From a virus: DNA of 31,271 nt. A program made the translations under genes and the position numbers. The stretch covers positions 1 to 31,271 of the IMG/VR virus record IMGVR_UViG_3300046009_006356; one strand, written 5' to 3'. Under the pieces are notes generated by a model, which had not been told where the DNA came from, searched no databases, and saw only the letters and a list, made by a program, of their open reading frames with translations. Each line of letters begins with the position of its first letter. The stretch's first letter is position 1. Shown here piece by piece: positions 8,513 to 16,729 of this stretch.

Positions 8513-10308
8513 CAGAATGAACCTCCGTCAAGAACATCAGGGAGGATGACGGGTTGTGCGAATTCTGCGGGGAATGCAAGAACAGGAACACTAGGAAGTG
8601 GCGCAACCGGCGGCAATTCTGAAGTTGGATCGGTATTTGCTATCCCTGTTTGTCCTGGATACCCCTGCAATAGTGTCGCTGCTTCGTTGGGGACAGCGTA
8701 GAGGCTGACCGTTGGAAGACCAGGAAGCCCCGTTGCTTGCTGTGCTGCTCCTGTTCCTCCTGCCATAACGATAGTTGAATCCGAAACTCCTGGAGATGTG
8801 GGAGGAATTGGAGGCAAAGCAACGGCAGCGACTTGGTTGGAACCACTTGAAGATTGCCGCGATTCCGATTCGTTTGTCAATGCTGCAATTGCTGCGCCAC
8901 CCGCAATTAGCCCAAGTCCTGCACCCAATGTCAGCAAAGTCTTGGTTTGGTCAGAAAGACCTGCTTCCTCTGCCGGTGGTTCTTTTGCTTTCACCCCTCC
9001 TACTTCGGAAGGAATTGCAGCAGGAGCAGATCCGTTTACGGATGTTGAAGTTGCACTTGTTTGTGCCGTGGCGGTAGTAGTTGCAGTAGAAGTGGTTGTC
9101 GCTGTCGTGGAAGTATTGGTTGTTTCTGTCGTAGCAACCGCACTTGCAGATATAGTTCCTTCTGCTTGTTTTTCCAATGTGCTGTTTGGAGTGGTATTTC
9201 CAGCAACGACTCCACTAGTATTTGCTGCGCCCAAGGAGGGCAAAACCCTTGTAGATTTTGTATCTTGTGGATCGGGGAATTCAACTCTTCTTTTTTCTAT
9301 CCTATCAAGACCACCAACATCAACGGAGGAGGAATTTACACCTTCTGGATTGAGGTCTATTCTCGGAGCAACAAATGTCATGTTTCCGCCGCTTGCCAAT
9401 GTATACGAACCGGAAACCTTATGCACAAGACTTCCTTTTGTATGCATGACCACATTTCCATGTACCAATGTTTTCATGTCGCCGTCTATTTCAAGATAGA
9501 AATCTCTGCCGACTTTGAATTGTGCTTTCCCCTCATTCGTATACAGAACATCTCCCTTTATCATCGCTGATTTGGAGCCTATGATGATTTCATAGTCATC
9601 ACCGACTATTTTCGTCAATCTCGATCCTGTTGCCCCAATTTCCTCAAAAGAACCCGATTTGTGATAGCGATGCAGCCTTTCCTTGTTCGGAGTGTCGTCT
9701 ATTTCTACTATGTGACCCGATTCGCTTTCGTAGACATGATTGTGTGGATAAGTTGCGCCATAGGCAGAAAAAGGCTCTTCCCAAGAACCAACCAATGCTG
9801 TTGGTATCTTTGGAACTCTTGATTCTTCTTTTGACTTCAAGATCGTATTTTCTAGATTTTCTGCCCGTGCAAGCCTGTTGGTATCTTGTTCTCCTGCATA
9901 TGAATCCAACGGATAAACTCCACTAGGATCATAGAAACCAACTTCGGGATCCTTGTATTTGCCGTATTCGTTGGTGAATGGATAACCTGCAATTGATCCC
10001 ATCACTATAGGATCTTGTGCATGAGGACCATCTCTGAAAAATCCTATTACCCATGTGCCTGGCAAAATTCCCGTTGGACTAGTTCCTTTTCCGCTGATCG
10101 CGGCACTAGTTATTGGTTGAATAACCGAAGCCCACGGCAAGGATTCTGTGGGTATGAGAAGTTTGTCCGATGTATGAAATCCGTAGATGCGAACTTTGCA
10201 ACGACCAAGTTTGAATGGATCATTTATGTCCTCAACGACTCCATGCCACCAGACAAAATCCATCTTTCCGAGATAATCATTCGGGTTTTCATTCATTTCA
10301 CTCAGCAT
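8512..10308 (-). CDS. 5: gp5-like baseplate central spike/hub protein, without lysozyme domain
   Basis: This is a 598-aa protein. Residues ~15-115 form the OB-fold of gp5 (FVWWHGVVEDINDPFKLGRC, VRIYGFHT, LPWASVIQPITSA, GTWVIGFFRDGPHAQDPIVM). A spacer follows, then residues ~235-325 show the strand-turn repeat of a triple-stranded beta-helix (YEIIIGSKSAMIKGD, FYLEIDGDMKTLVHGNVVM, SLVHKVSGSYTLASGGNMTF). The T4 lysozyme domain that normally sits between them is absent, as in cyanophages. The rest is unusual: an Ala/Thr/Ser-rich stretch (~365-435), a hydrophobic Gly/Ala segment (~455-476) and a Pro-rich tail. The ATG directly follows the stop of the hub gene, with GGGGAA upstream. Confidence 0.9.
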   Translation of the reverse strand: MLSEMNENPNDYLGKMDFVWWHGVVEDINDPFKLGRCKVRIYGFHTSDKLLIPTESLPWASVIQPITSAAISGKGTSPTGILPGTWVIGFFRDGPHAQDPIVMGSIAGYPFTNEYGKYKDPEVGFYDPSGVYPLDSYAGEQDTNRLARAENLENTILKSKEESRVPKIPTALVGSWEEPFSAYGATYPHNHVYESESGHIVEIDDTPNKERLHRYHKSGSFEEIGATGSRLTKIVGDDYEIIIGSKSAMIKGDVLYTNEGKAQFKVGRDFYLEIDGDMKTLVHGNVVMHTKGSLVHKVSGSYTLASGGNMTFVAPRIDLNPEGVNSSSVDVGGLDRIEKRRVEFPDPQDTKSTRVLPSLGAANTSGVVAGNTTPNSTLEKQAEGTISASAVATTETTNTSTTATTTSTATTTATAQTSATSTSVNGSAPAAIPSEVGGVKAKEPPAEEAGLSDQTKTLLTLGAGLGLIAGGAAIAALTNESESRQSSSGSNQVAAVALPPIPPTSPGVSDSTIVMAGGTGAAQQATGLPGLPTVSLYAVPNEAATLLQGYPGQTGIANTDPTSELPPVAPLPSVPVLAFPAEFAQPVILPDVLDGGSF

Positions 10309-11610
10309 TTAGATTTCCCCACTAGCAAATGTTTGCGTATCAGGTATTCTCTCGTCAAAACCATCCTTGACCAATTCCATTTTCATGTTGTAACTACCAT
10401 CGCCAATCTCATGCAGTATGGCGGTAATCATGTATTTTCCCGAAAGATAGGGATCATACCAATCGTCTTTGTTTTTGGGATTTTCCGTGCTTGGTATATC
10501 AACAGAAACCATGTCTCCGACTCTTCTATTTGAATCGCCATTCACCAAAATAGTAAGAGTGTTTGTTTTGAACTGATTCATTTGAGACTGCCTGCGTGTG
10601 GATACAATCTCCATTTCGTCATTGTCTTCCAATGTGTCGTATCTGAATGAATGTTTTGGATAGTACTTCTGATAGGCAGTAACATTGAAACTGAGATCAT
10701 CTGTTAACTTTGATACCAATGGATACTTGGATATTGATGGCAACCTATCTCTTTGCGTAAAATAGGTATACAATTCCGTAGAAGAGGTCTTGCCGAATAT
10801 GTCAACTACGAGCGCATTGTTTGCATAGACACCAGAAACAATTTCCCTCATCTTGTCGCCTCTTCCGCCAACGGAAAAGGAAATGATATTGTAGAACTCC
10901 TTCTTCATGAAAATCTCACCGGTAGTAGAGTCTCTATTTGAGGGAGTATGGTGATACTTTACGAATGCCTCTTGAGCCTTCAGAATACTCAAGGGAAAAA
11001 AGTGATATTTGCCATCCAATGTCTGAAAAAACACATAATCACAGGCTTCTGGAAATGACTCCGCCGATGATCTTTTTGCCAACCAACTTATTGCATACAT
11101 TGGATTCCAGTTTGGAACTATTATGTTCCTCCTGCCAAGAGTGGGACAGCAGTTTATGTTGATTCCCAAAACATCATTCCCTATTCTTTCCACCATTTCG
11201 CTGTATTTCATGTCGTTAAAGGAACGAGATATTCTCAGTTTTGCGTTTTCGTAAACAGGAGGAGAGACAAATTCAAGACGAATCAGTTTCTTTCCTTCAC
11301 CTGACAGTTTTGTCTCGGATGTGACTTTATAGATTCTGAATTCCCTTTCAGTCAACTCCCTGGTTTCTGGATCTCCTGGAGTGCTGAATCTAACACGCAA
11401 AGTTTCTCTGCCCGTAATTTGCAAGTATCTCACAAGGTTGAGGGAATCTACCAAAACCAAGAATCCAGACAAACCATTTGCAAACAGATCCTCGTAAATG
11501 TTCAAAGACACGAATTGCGCCTTCACATCCAACAATGCTCCGGCAGCAGATTCTATTGTCAAAGAATCTACTAAAATGTCTCCAGGATTTAGGATGTTCT
11601 CTGTTTCCAT
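10309..11610 (-). CDS. 27: gp27-like baseplate hub protein
   Basis: The product is 433 aa (T4 gp27 is 391). Early residues read VDSLTIESAAGALLDVKAQF and LNIYEDLFANGLSGFLVLVD. The middle has RISRSFNDMKYSEMVERIGN, the typical segment of gp27/GpD hub proteins that leads into the second tube-like domain. The C-terminal part has the barrel-type stretch LTILVNGDSNRRVGDMVSVD followed by LSGKYMITAILHEI. gp27 trimers close the tube end and hold gp5, and the gene sits directly before gp5. I chose the ATG at 11610, with GAGG 6 nt upstream, over an in-frame TTG at 11625 that lies inside the previous gene and lacks a ribosome site. Confidence 0.8.
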   Translation of the reverse strand: METENILNPGDILVDSLTIESAAGALLDVKAQFVSLNIYEDLFANGLSGFLVLVDSLNLVRYLQITGRETLRVRFSTPGDPETRELTEREFRIYKVTSETKLSGEGKKLIRLEFVSPPVYENAKLRISRSFNDMKYSEMVERIGNDVLGININCCPTLGRRNIIVPNWNPMYAISWLAKRSSAESFPEACDYVFFQTLDGKYHFFPLSILKAQEAFVKYHHTPSNRDSTTGEIFMKKEFYNIISFSVGGRGDKMREIVSGVYANNALVVDIFGKTSSTELYTYFTQRDRLPSISKYPLVSKLTDDLSFNVTAYQKYYPKHSFRYDTLEDNDEMEIVSTRRQSQMNQFKTNTLTILVNGDSNRRVGDMVSVDIPSTENPKNKDDWYDPYLSGKYMITAILHEIGDGSYNMKMELVKDGFDERIPDTQTFASGEI

Positions 11611-11617
11611 TACTGCC

Positions 11618-12481
11618 TCAGACAAACAATGATCTGAATTGAGTCACTATTGCACTCATGAATTCTGGCTTTATCACACGGATTGTTCTCTTGTTTTCGT
11701 TTACTTTGTATTCCTGAGTTCTATTGTCTATCGCCAACACTTCGGTAAATCCAACCTGTGTGACATAACGATTCAATATTGAAGATGTGCTTGTGACATC
11801 CGAAGGCGGTCCCGATCTTGGATTTAATGTGTTTCCATCAGCGTCCTCAAAATGATCTACAGAATACTCATAAGGCTGAATTCTTGAGAAAGCAAGCAAC
11901 TTTCTTTCATCGTTATCAATGAAGAACCTAGCGTACCCATCAGTTGAATTAGGAAAGTCATATGAGGGATCAAAACGAGAGGCTTCCTCGCCATCTATGA
12001 CTATTTGGTTGTATGTCGGATTCCATTTAAGGATGTTAGCAGAGATTACCGATCCATCAGAAAGTCTTTGATGAATCGTATTTGCTTTCGCTAAAATTGG
12101 TATGTCCTGATTTAGGAATATCAGGCTTGGAGATGTTGATGATGCGGCAGCATCGGGGTAGTAAATGGATTGACCCTTGTATTTCGTGGCAATGACACTT
12201 TCAAGTTCTGCGGAAGAAAGCGGCCACTCAAAGGAAGAATCATGTATTTCATTGAAGAGCAATATTACCCAATGCAGATCGGATCTGTCGTAGATTCTAT
12301 GAGCCAAAGTTTCGGGTCTTTCGCCGTCTTGAACCTCATACGGCAATGATGTCATTGCGGAATTTTTGAAGTATTCGCTTATCTTTGCACGAACAGTAAT
12401 ATCCTTTACGACTTGGACTTTAGTCAAATCGTTTTTATCCATGCTGTACGAGATAGATGGGAAATGGGAAAAGTAAGGCAT
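11618..12481 (-). CDS. 53: Baseplate wedge protein gp53
   Basis: The protein is 287 aa; T4 gp53 is 196, so this one has a longer C-terminal part. The family core is in the first ~110 residues: MPYFSHFPSISYSMD, then DITVRAKISEYFKNSAM, and the LysM-like stretch GERPETLAHRIYDRSDLHWV followed by LLFNEIHDSSFEWPLSSAEL. gp53 joins adjacent wedges around the hub in the last step of baseplate assembly. Residues ~110-215 include an ILKWNPTYNQIVIDGE element often seen in large marine versions. The start lies 3 nt after the gp48 stop, with AAGGGT near -10. Confidence 0.94.
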   Translation of the reverse strand: MPYFSHFPSISYSMDKNDLTKVQVVKDITVRAKISEYFKNSAMTSLPYEVQDGERPETLAHRIYDRSDLHWVILLFNEIHDSSFEWPLSSAELESVIATKYKGQSIYYPDAAASSTSPSLIFLNQDIPILAKANTIHQRLSDGSVISANILKWNPTYNQIVIDGEEASRFDPSYDFPNSTDGYARFFIDNDERKLLAFSRIQPYEYSVDHFEDADGNTLNPRSGPPSDVTSTSSILNRYVTQVGFTEVLAIDNRTQEYKVNENKRTIRVIKPEFMSAIVTQFRSLFV

Positions 12482-12484
12482 TAA

Positions 12485-13792
12485 TTAGAACCCTTGATCT
12501 ATGCGATCTTGTGTGAGAATTTCCATTTCGCTGAATGAGAGATTCATGGTTATGTGAGTGGGTGCCGCACCTTCTTCGTCTGGTTGGAATGTCGTGAAGG
12601 GATTGGTGCCGTATTTCACGGTTATGCCTGTAAGCGCACAACGAGCCATTCTGCTCAAGTAGAGGTTTTCCTTATCAGTATTTACAAATGTCATTCTAAA
12701 TTCCGCAGGATAATCAAGAAATCTTCCACCATATGATCTAGCAGGCAATGAATATCTTTTGAAGGTTCTTATTATTGAGTAGACTTCATCTACTTCTTTT
12801 CGGCTTTTAGGCATAAACTCAAAATCAAAATCGAATGTTCTTCTTTCCACGCTTTCGAACAACTGCAAAACAAAAGGATTTTGCACTCTTCTTTGACTGG
12901 CTTCAAGATACTTCTTCAAGTTCAAATCGCCCTCAAGACCCATTCCGTCACCAACACTCTTCAACGCATCCTCCATTTTTTTCACGGTTCCCATTCCCAA
13001 TTGTTTACTCAATGCTTCTGCGGCTTGTTTGGTTGCAGGATCCAGGCTTCCGTTCGATGCCATGCTCATCAAGTTCTTTATTCCACCTTGTATGCCGGAT
13101 GCCATTGTGTCAAGAGTGGAAAAACTAGTGTCTTGACTGTATTTCATGGAGTATTTTGAACTCACGCCACCAGGCATATAGAGAAAAACAGTCTTTGTTG
13201 CTCTCTTCAACTTGCCTTCAAGACCCAATGCCTCTTGAACAAATCCCTCTTCTCCTCTTCCGAGTTGATCAATGTTTTGCTTTCCTGCGTTTGCAAGTTG
13301 CTGTACTGTTCCTGTTGCCAGTCCAGAGTTTATTAGATTTGCACCTTGTATTACATTTCCTATTGTAAAATTTCCAACGCCTATTTGAGTTGCAAGAATT
13401 CCTTCTTTGGTAATTCCTGTAGCCGTACCAATCGTTGATATCAAATTGGTCGTTACTGAACTTTCGGGAAGCACTCTTCCTATGGCACCCGCACCTTTTG
13501 CAATCAAACCGCCTACTCCTCCTTTGTTGGACAGTTCGGAAGGAAATATTGGCTTTTCTCCACGAACAGACTTTAGACCTTCCCCATCATTTTCGAAGAT
13601 ATCAAACACTATGAAGTTTTGATGTTCGGGAGAATCGCCCAAATCAAATGGATATCGGTAAAAGGATCTTTCGGTTGGCGAATACGGAACTGCTGAAACA
13701 CGATTTAAGTCTCGGTCTGCTTGACCATCAGCAGATCCTTGAAATGCTCTGCCATTGCCATAAAGCCGTTTTAGGAATGAGGTTGAATCCAA
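12485..13792 (-). CDS. 48: gp48-like baseplate tail-tube cap protein
   Basis: This 435-aa protein has the diagnostic C-terminal half of the gp48 family: RRVQNPFVLQLFESVERRTF, then FEFMPKSRKEVDEVYSIIRT, LPARSYGGRFLDYPAEFRMT, and a final PTHITMNLSFSEMEILTQDR. Residues ~85-190 are a Gly/Ala-rich, fairly hydrophobic insertion. gp48 sits on the hub and starts tube polymerisation together with gp54. It shares ancestry with the tube protein gp19. No ATG is available near the start. I use TTG at 13792 because AGGAGA lies 9 nt upstream and a late-type promoter just beyond that. It is the first gene of the leftward baseplate operon. Confidence 0.88.
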   Translation of the reverse strand: MDSTSFLKRLYGNGRAFQGSADGQADRDLNRVSAVPYSPTERSFYRYPFDLGDSPEHQNFIVFDIFENDGEGLKSVRGEKPIFPSELSNKGGVGGLIAKGAGAIGRVLPESSVTTNLISTIGTATGITKEGILATQIGVGNFTIGNVIQGANLINSGLATGTVQQLANAGKQNIDQLGRGEEGFVQEALGLEGKLKRATKTVFLYMPGGVSSKYSMKYSQDTSFSTLDTMASGIQGGIKNLMSMASNGSLDPATKQAAEALSKQLGMGTVKKMEDALKSVGDGMGLEGDLNLKKYLEASQRRVQNPFVLQLFESVERRTFDFDFEFMPKSRKEVDEVYSIIRTFKRYSLPARSYGGRFLDYPAEFRMTFVNTDKENLYLSRMARCALTGITVKYGTNPFTTFQPDEEGAAPTHITMNLSFSEMEILTQDRIDQGF

Positions 13793-13815
13793 AGGTGTAG
13801 GTCTCCTGTGTATGC

Positions 13816-13822
13816 TATTTAT
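13816..13822 (-). promoter_or_regulatory. T4-type late promoter for gp48-gp7 operon
   Basis: The minus strand reads GGATAAATAGC here. By T4 spacing, transcription would start near 13810, directly before the AGGAGA ribosome site of gp48 (13802-13807). The motif recurs at several operon starts in this window. Confidence 0.7.
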
Positions 13823-13832
13823 CCAAAATTTG

Positions 13833-13839
13833 CTAAATA
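13833..13839 (+). promoter_or_regulatory. T4-type late promoter for gp4-tape measure operon
   Basis: The plus strand reads GCTAAATACC, predicting a start near 13845, immediately before GAGGAG (13847-13852). It lies only 10 bp from the divergent late element of gp48. Confidence 0.7.
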
Positions 13840-13859
13840 CCTAAACGAGGAGAAATACC

Positions 13860-14321
13860 ATTTCCAAGGGAAGTTACAAAGGATTCTACAGACCAACGAA
13901 CCCCATAAAGTATCGGGGAGACCCCAATAACTGTGTCTATCGGTCATTGTGGGAGCGTAGGTTCATGGTGTTCTGTGATACCAATCCGAACATCATAGAG
14001 TGGTCTTCGGAGGAAGTGATCATTCCATATAGATCCCCGTTCGACAACAAAATTCACAGATACTTTGTTGACTTCTGCATCAAGACCAAGAACAAAGAAG
14101 GAATCATTGAAACCCTGCTCATAGAGGTCAAGCCGAAAAAGAAGACCAAGCAGCCAGAAGCGGTTGCCGTAGGCTCTCGCGTAAGCCGAAGCAAACTCAC
14201 GGAAATCAGGGATTGGATGGTTAATAGCGCAAAATGGGAGGCAGCAAAGGAATACTGCAAGGACAGAAATTGGAAGTTTCAAATTCTGACCGAAGATGAA
14301 ATTTTTGGAGCGCACAAATGA
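13860..14321 (+). CDS. 4: Head completion protein gp4 (apparent ATT start)
   Basis: From the ATT codon at 13860 the frame gives 153 aa, against 150 for T4 gp4 (also called gp50). The N-terminal part SKGSYKGFYRPTNPIKYRGD followed by VYRSLWERRF is part of the family and is encoded upstream of any ATG, GTG or TTG that could preserve it. An in-frame TAA lies at 13842-13844. GAGGAG at 13847-13852 is 7 nt before the ATT, ideal spacing. Downstream motifs are NPNIIEWSSEEVIIPYRSP, a DFCIK-type strand and IEVKPKK, an endonuclease-like E-x-K arrangement. gp4 acts with gp50/gp65 type factors to finish DNA-filled heads before tail joining. The stop overlaps the next ATG (ATGA). The start codon could also be a substitution of ATG. 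Confidence 0.88.
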   Translation: MSKGSYKGFYRPTNPIKYRGDPNNCVYRSLWERRFMVFCDTNPNIIEWSSEEVIIPYRSPFDNKIHRYFVDFCIKTKNKEGIIETLLIEVKPKKKTKQPEAVAVGSRVSRSKLTEIRDWMVNSAKWEAAKEYCKDRNWKFQILTEDEIFGAHK

Positions 14322-14905
14322 GCCAAAGAGATGCAATTGCCATTCTTCGGCAAATGTTTGCTGAGGGCATAGACATTACTTCACGAAAGGCTACTAACTG
14401 GCTTCGTGACCATTTGTCAGATGTAGGAGCAATAAACACAGAAAGCGTGATAAAAACCTCTGGCGGAGCGACCACCTTTGAACCTGGCAAAATATACCTG
14501 TTTGGTTACTCTCCCAAGACCGAACAAGACTTGAAGTATTATGATCGCTTTCCTCTGATTTTGCTCATAGATTACACCAAAGACGGCTTTCTTGGGCTAA
14601 ACTTTCATTACTTGCACCCAAATGATAGGGCTAACTTTTTCAACAATCTGCAAACCTATGTAAACGATGAGGAATTTGACAAAAATCCAAACGCTTTGTT
14701 CAGCATCAATTACGGCACTCTGAAGTCCGCAAAATCTTTGAAGTATTACAGACCATCAATAAAGAGATACTACTACAAAAACATCGTGTCAAAGGTCACT
14801 TTGGTTCCTCCCATTTATTGGAAATTCATGTTGTTTTTGCCCCTAGATAGATTTGCAAAAATAGTCAAAGAACAAGTCTGGAAAGAATCCAGAAGGAAAC
14901 TCTGA
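14318..14905 (+). CDS. Conserved phage protein, possible DNA-end or head/tail completion factor
   Basis: This 195-aa protein starts in an ATGA overlap with gp4 and ends in TGATG with the gp54-like gene. Residues 1-35 form a basic helical region, followed by a GKIYLFGYSPKTEQDLKYYD segment, RFPLILLIDYTKDGFLGLNF and HYLHPNDRANFFNNL. The C-terminus (KYYRPSIKRYYYKNIVSKVT, then YWKFMLFLPLDRF) is rich in Tyr and Lys. This YYDRFPL / GLNxHYL pattern is one I associate with a protein conserved in T4-like marine phages, but I cannot name it safely. In T4 the gene next to gp4 is gp2, the DNA end protector, so that is one candidate by position only. It is likely a virion-assembly protein. Confidence 0.7.
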   Translation: MSQRDAIAILRQMFAEGIDITSRKATNWLRDHLSDVGAINTESVIKTSGGATTFEPGKIYLFGYSPKTEQDLKYYDRFPLILLIDYTKDGFLGLNFHYLHPNDRANFFNNLQTYVNDEEFDKNPNALFSINYGTLKSAKSLKYYRPSIKRYYYKNIVSKVTLVPPIYWKFMLFLPLDRFAKIVKEQVWKESRRKL

Positions 14906-15966
14906 TGCCAACATTCTTTCAAACAGCCCTACAAGTTCTTCCGAGTTACATTAGTTCTTTCTTCCCGCCAAATGTAGGGGCAACGAAGTTCAGTCAGGAT
15001 TCGGCATGGCAAGAGTATCTAAGTGATGCTGGCCGCAATGGATTTGGTCTTCCCAACAGATTTTTGATGTTCATAGAAAGTCCTTGGCTGAATGAAAAGT
15101 TTGGGTTTACGCAAACGCAATTCGACAAGAGACTCACATATCGTTGTTGGAGCGTAAACATACCAGGTCAGTATTTCTCAAAGTTGGAACGAGACATTGC
15201 TGGACCAGTTCGCAGAATACCGTATACGACCACTTTTGAAGAAGATATTACCATGCAGTTTTATTGTTCTCCTGACATGGCAGAATTCGGATTCATCAAA
15301 AAGTGGATGGATAGCATACTGAATCCCGTATCCAGATATGCCGCATTCTACGATGACTTTGCAAAGGACACCAAGGCAACCCTGCTTTTCATACCAAACA
15401 ACTTGAAGACATTGGCTGACATACAAGAGATGTTTACGCAAAACAAACTCAGAGGATTGAGATTTACGGAACTCTATCCGACAAGTTTGAGAGTAAATGG
15501 CGGAACTGTAGAGTGGGCTTCTTCAAGCAAACCAACATTCATACAGGTTGGGTTTGCCTTCAGAGAGGCAGTTGACATAACAACATACGATGCCGAAGTA
15601 AGTAAGCAATTACGAGACCTTGCCGATATTGCCGCAAATCCTCTTTCAAGCAATCTGACCAAGTTCATGGAGAGCGAAGGAATAGGAATGGAAACCAACA
15701 TCGGATTGGATGGAAATGTCGTTACAAATGCAGGAACTCAATCTGGCATACTAGGCAACAGCGAAGTCGGACAGAGCGCAGTTACACGGGGAATAGCACC
15801 ATTGCCAGGAAACGGTCAGTTGTATGCAGACGGAGGAACGGTCAAAACCGTGGATCTTGGAGGTCTGGAGACATTGGAATCTGCCGGTGGCATAGGAGCC
15901 GGTGGGGCAGGGAACTTCCCTGCCGGTTCTCCCTTTGCCAACAATGGCGGCGTTTCTGTTGCGTAA
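14905..15966 (+). CDS. 54: gp54-like baseplate/tail-tube junction protein
   Basis: The product is 353 aa (T4 gp54 is 320). Residues ~45-245 have the tube-protein fold shared by gp19, gp48 and gp54: GLPNRFLMFIESPWLNEKFG, TYRCWSVNIPGQYFSKLERD, YTTTFEEDITMQFYCSPDMA, then a KKWMDSILNPVSRYAAFYDD helix. It continues with ELYPTSLRVNGGTVEWASSS and FIQVGFAFREAVDI. gp54 caps gp48 and initiates tube assembly. The last ~100 residues are Gly/Asn/Thr-rich and low in complexity. It starts in a TGATG overlap. It stands away from gp48 on the opposite strand, unlike T4. gp19-type tube protein is the main alternative, but the low-complexity tail and context favour gp54. Confidence 0.7.
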   Translation: MPTFFQTALQVLPSYISSFFPPNVGATKFSQDSAWQEYLSDAGRNGFGLPNRFLMFIESPWLNEKFGFTQTQFDKRLTYRCWSVNIPGQYFSKLERDIAGPVRRIPYTTTFEEDITMQFYCSPDMAEFGFIKKWMDSILNPVSRYAAFYDDFAKDTKATLLFIPNNLKTLADIQEMFTQNKLRGLRFTELYPTSLRVNGGTVEWASSSKPTFIQVGFAFREAVDITTYDAEVSKQLRDLADIAANPLSSNLTKFMESEGIGMETNIGLDGNVVTNAGTQSGILGNSEVGQSAVTRGIAPLPGNGQLYADGGTVKTVDLGGLETLESAGGIGAGGAGNFPAGSPFANNGGVSVA

Positions 15967-15972
15967 CCTGCA

Positions 15973-15979
15973 ATAAATA
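15973..15979 (+). promoter_or_regulatory. T4-type late promoter before gp26
   Basis: CAATAAATACC lies 7 nt after the gp54-like stop, with AAGGAG (15989-15994) and the gp26 ATG (16001) following. This would give gp26, the small ORF and the tape measure their own late transcript. Confidence 0.65.
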
Positions 15980-16000
15980 CCATGTCTTAAGGAGATTACT

Positions 16001-16729
16001 ATGGCTATACCAATTATCGCTACACCAACCTATGAATTGACATTGCCCTCTACCAAGAAAAAGATCAAGTATCGTCCTTTCTTGGTCAAAGAAGAAAAAA
16101 TGCTGCTTCTTGCTATGGAATCCAAGGATCCAAAGCAAATTCAAAGCACAAGCAAGGAAGTCATCAAGAACTGCACCTTTGGAGAAGTAGATGTAACCAC
16201 ATCTCCTCCGTTTGACATCGAATATATCCTTCTTCAACTTCGAATTCATTCAGTCGGAGAGAAGGTTTCGACAAAACTCAAGTGTTCCAAGTGCGAGACT
16301 CCAAATGCCGTGGAAATAGATTTGAAATCAATTGGAGTATCCGAAAGCACCAATCATACCAACACCATAAAGTTGACAGATAAAATGGGAGTCATCATGA
16401 GATACCCAAACATGGGAGATGATGAACTTCTTCAGACTGCAAATGCCGATGAAAAAGATGATCCCATCAAAAACGCAGAGATGTCAATGAAATTGATTGC
16501 TTCTTGCATAGAAGTAATCTATGACGGAGACAAGACATATCCAACCAAGAATTTCAGCAAGGAAGAGATAAACGAATTCATCGAAAATCTTTCTCAAGGT
16601 ATGTTTCAAAAGTTGATTGCATTTTTTCAGGATATGCCTGCCATCAAGCACAACTTGCAGTTTAAGTGTGAAAAGTGCGAACACGAAAACAACATAACAT
16701 TGCGAGGTATTCAGGATTTTTTTACTTGA
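16001..16729 (+). CDS. 26: gp26-like baseplate hub assembly protein (T4_baseplate family)
   Basis: The 242-aa sequence begins AIPIIATPTYELTLPSTKKK with IKYRPFLVKEEKMLLLAMES, the standard opening of T4-like gp26. NCTFGEVDVTTSPPFDIEYI and QLRIHSVGEKVSTKLKC follow. Paired cysteines C95/C98 and C223/C226 suggest a zinc-ribbon-like element. gp26 is an assembly factor of the hub that acts near the tape measure. The last codons read GAT TTT TTT ACT TGA with a run of seven T at 16717-16723. This is a canonical -1 slippery heptamer directly before the stop, and the -1 frame continues into the next ORF (see findings). It starts after a strong AAGGAG. Confidence 0.9.
   Translation: MAIPIIATPTYELTLPSTKKKIKYRPFLVKEEKMLLLAMESKDPKQIQSTSKEVIKNCTFGEVDVTTSPPFDIEYILLQLRIHSVGEKVSTKLKCSKCETPNAVEIDLKSIGVSESTNHTNTIKLTDKMGVIMRYPNMGDDELLQTANADEKDDPIKNAEMSMKLIASCIEVIYDGDKTYPTKNFSKEEINEFIENLSQGMFQKLIAFFQDMPAIKHNLQFKCEKCEHENNITLRGIQDFFT
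16717..16723 (+). promoter_or_regulatory. Candidate -1 ribosomal frameshift site (T TTT TTT)
   Basis: In the gp26 frame the heptamer is read T-TTT-TTT. Slippage of both tRNAs by -1 would continue with TAC TTG ATG ATG and fuse 241 gp26 residues to the following small ORF, giving about 307 aa. The zero-frame stop is only one codon further on. I see no strong downstream pseudoknot. Confidence 0.5.

Noticed and set aside
8798-9499. A 233-aa open frame antisense to gp5, and overlapping 169-aa and 100-aa frames
   Set aside because: They mirror the low-complexity Ala/Thr/Ser codons of gp5, have no ribosome site and no sensible protein composition.
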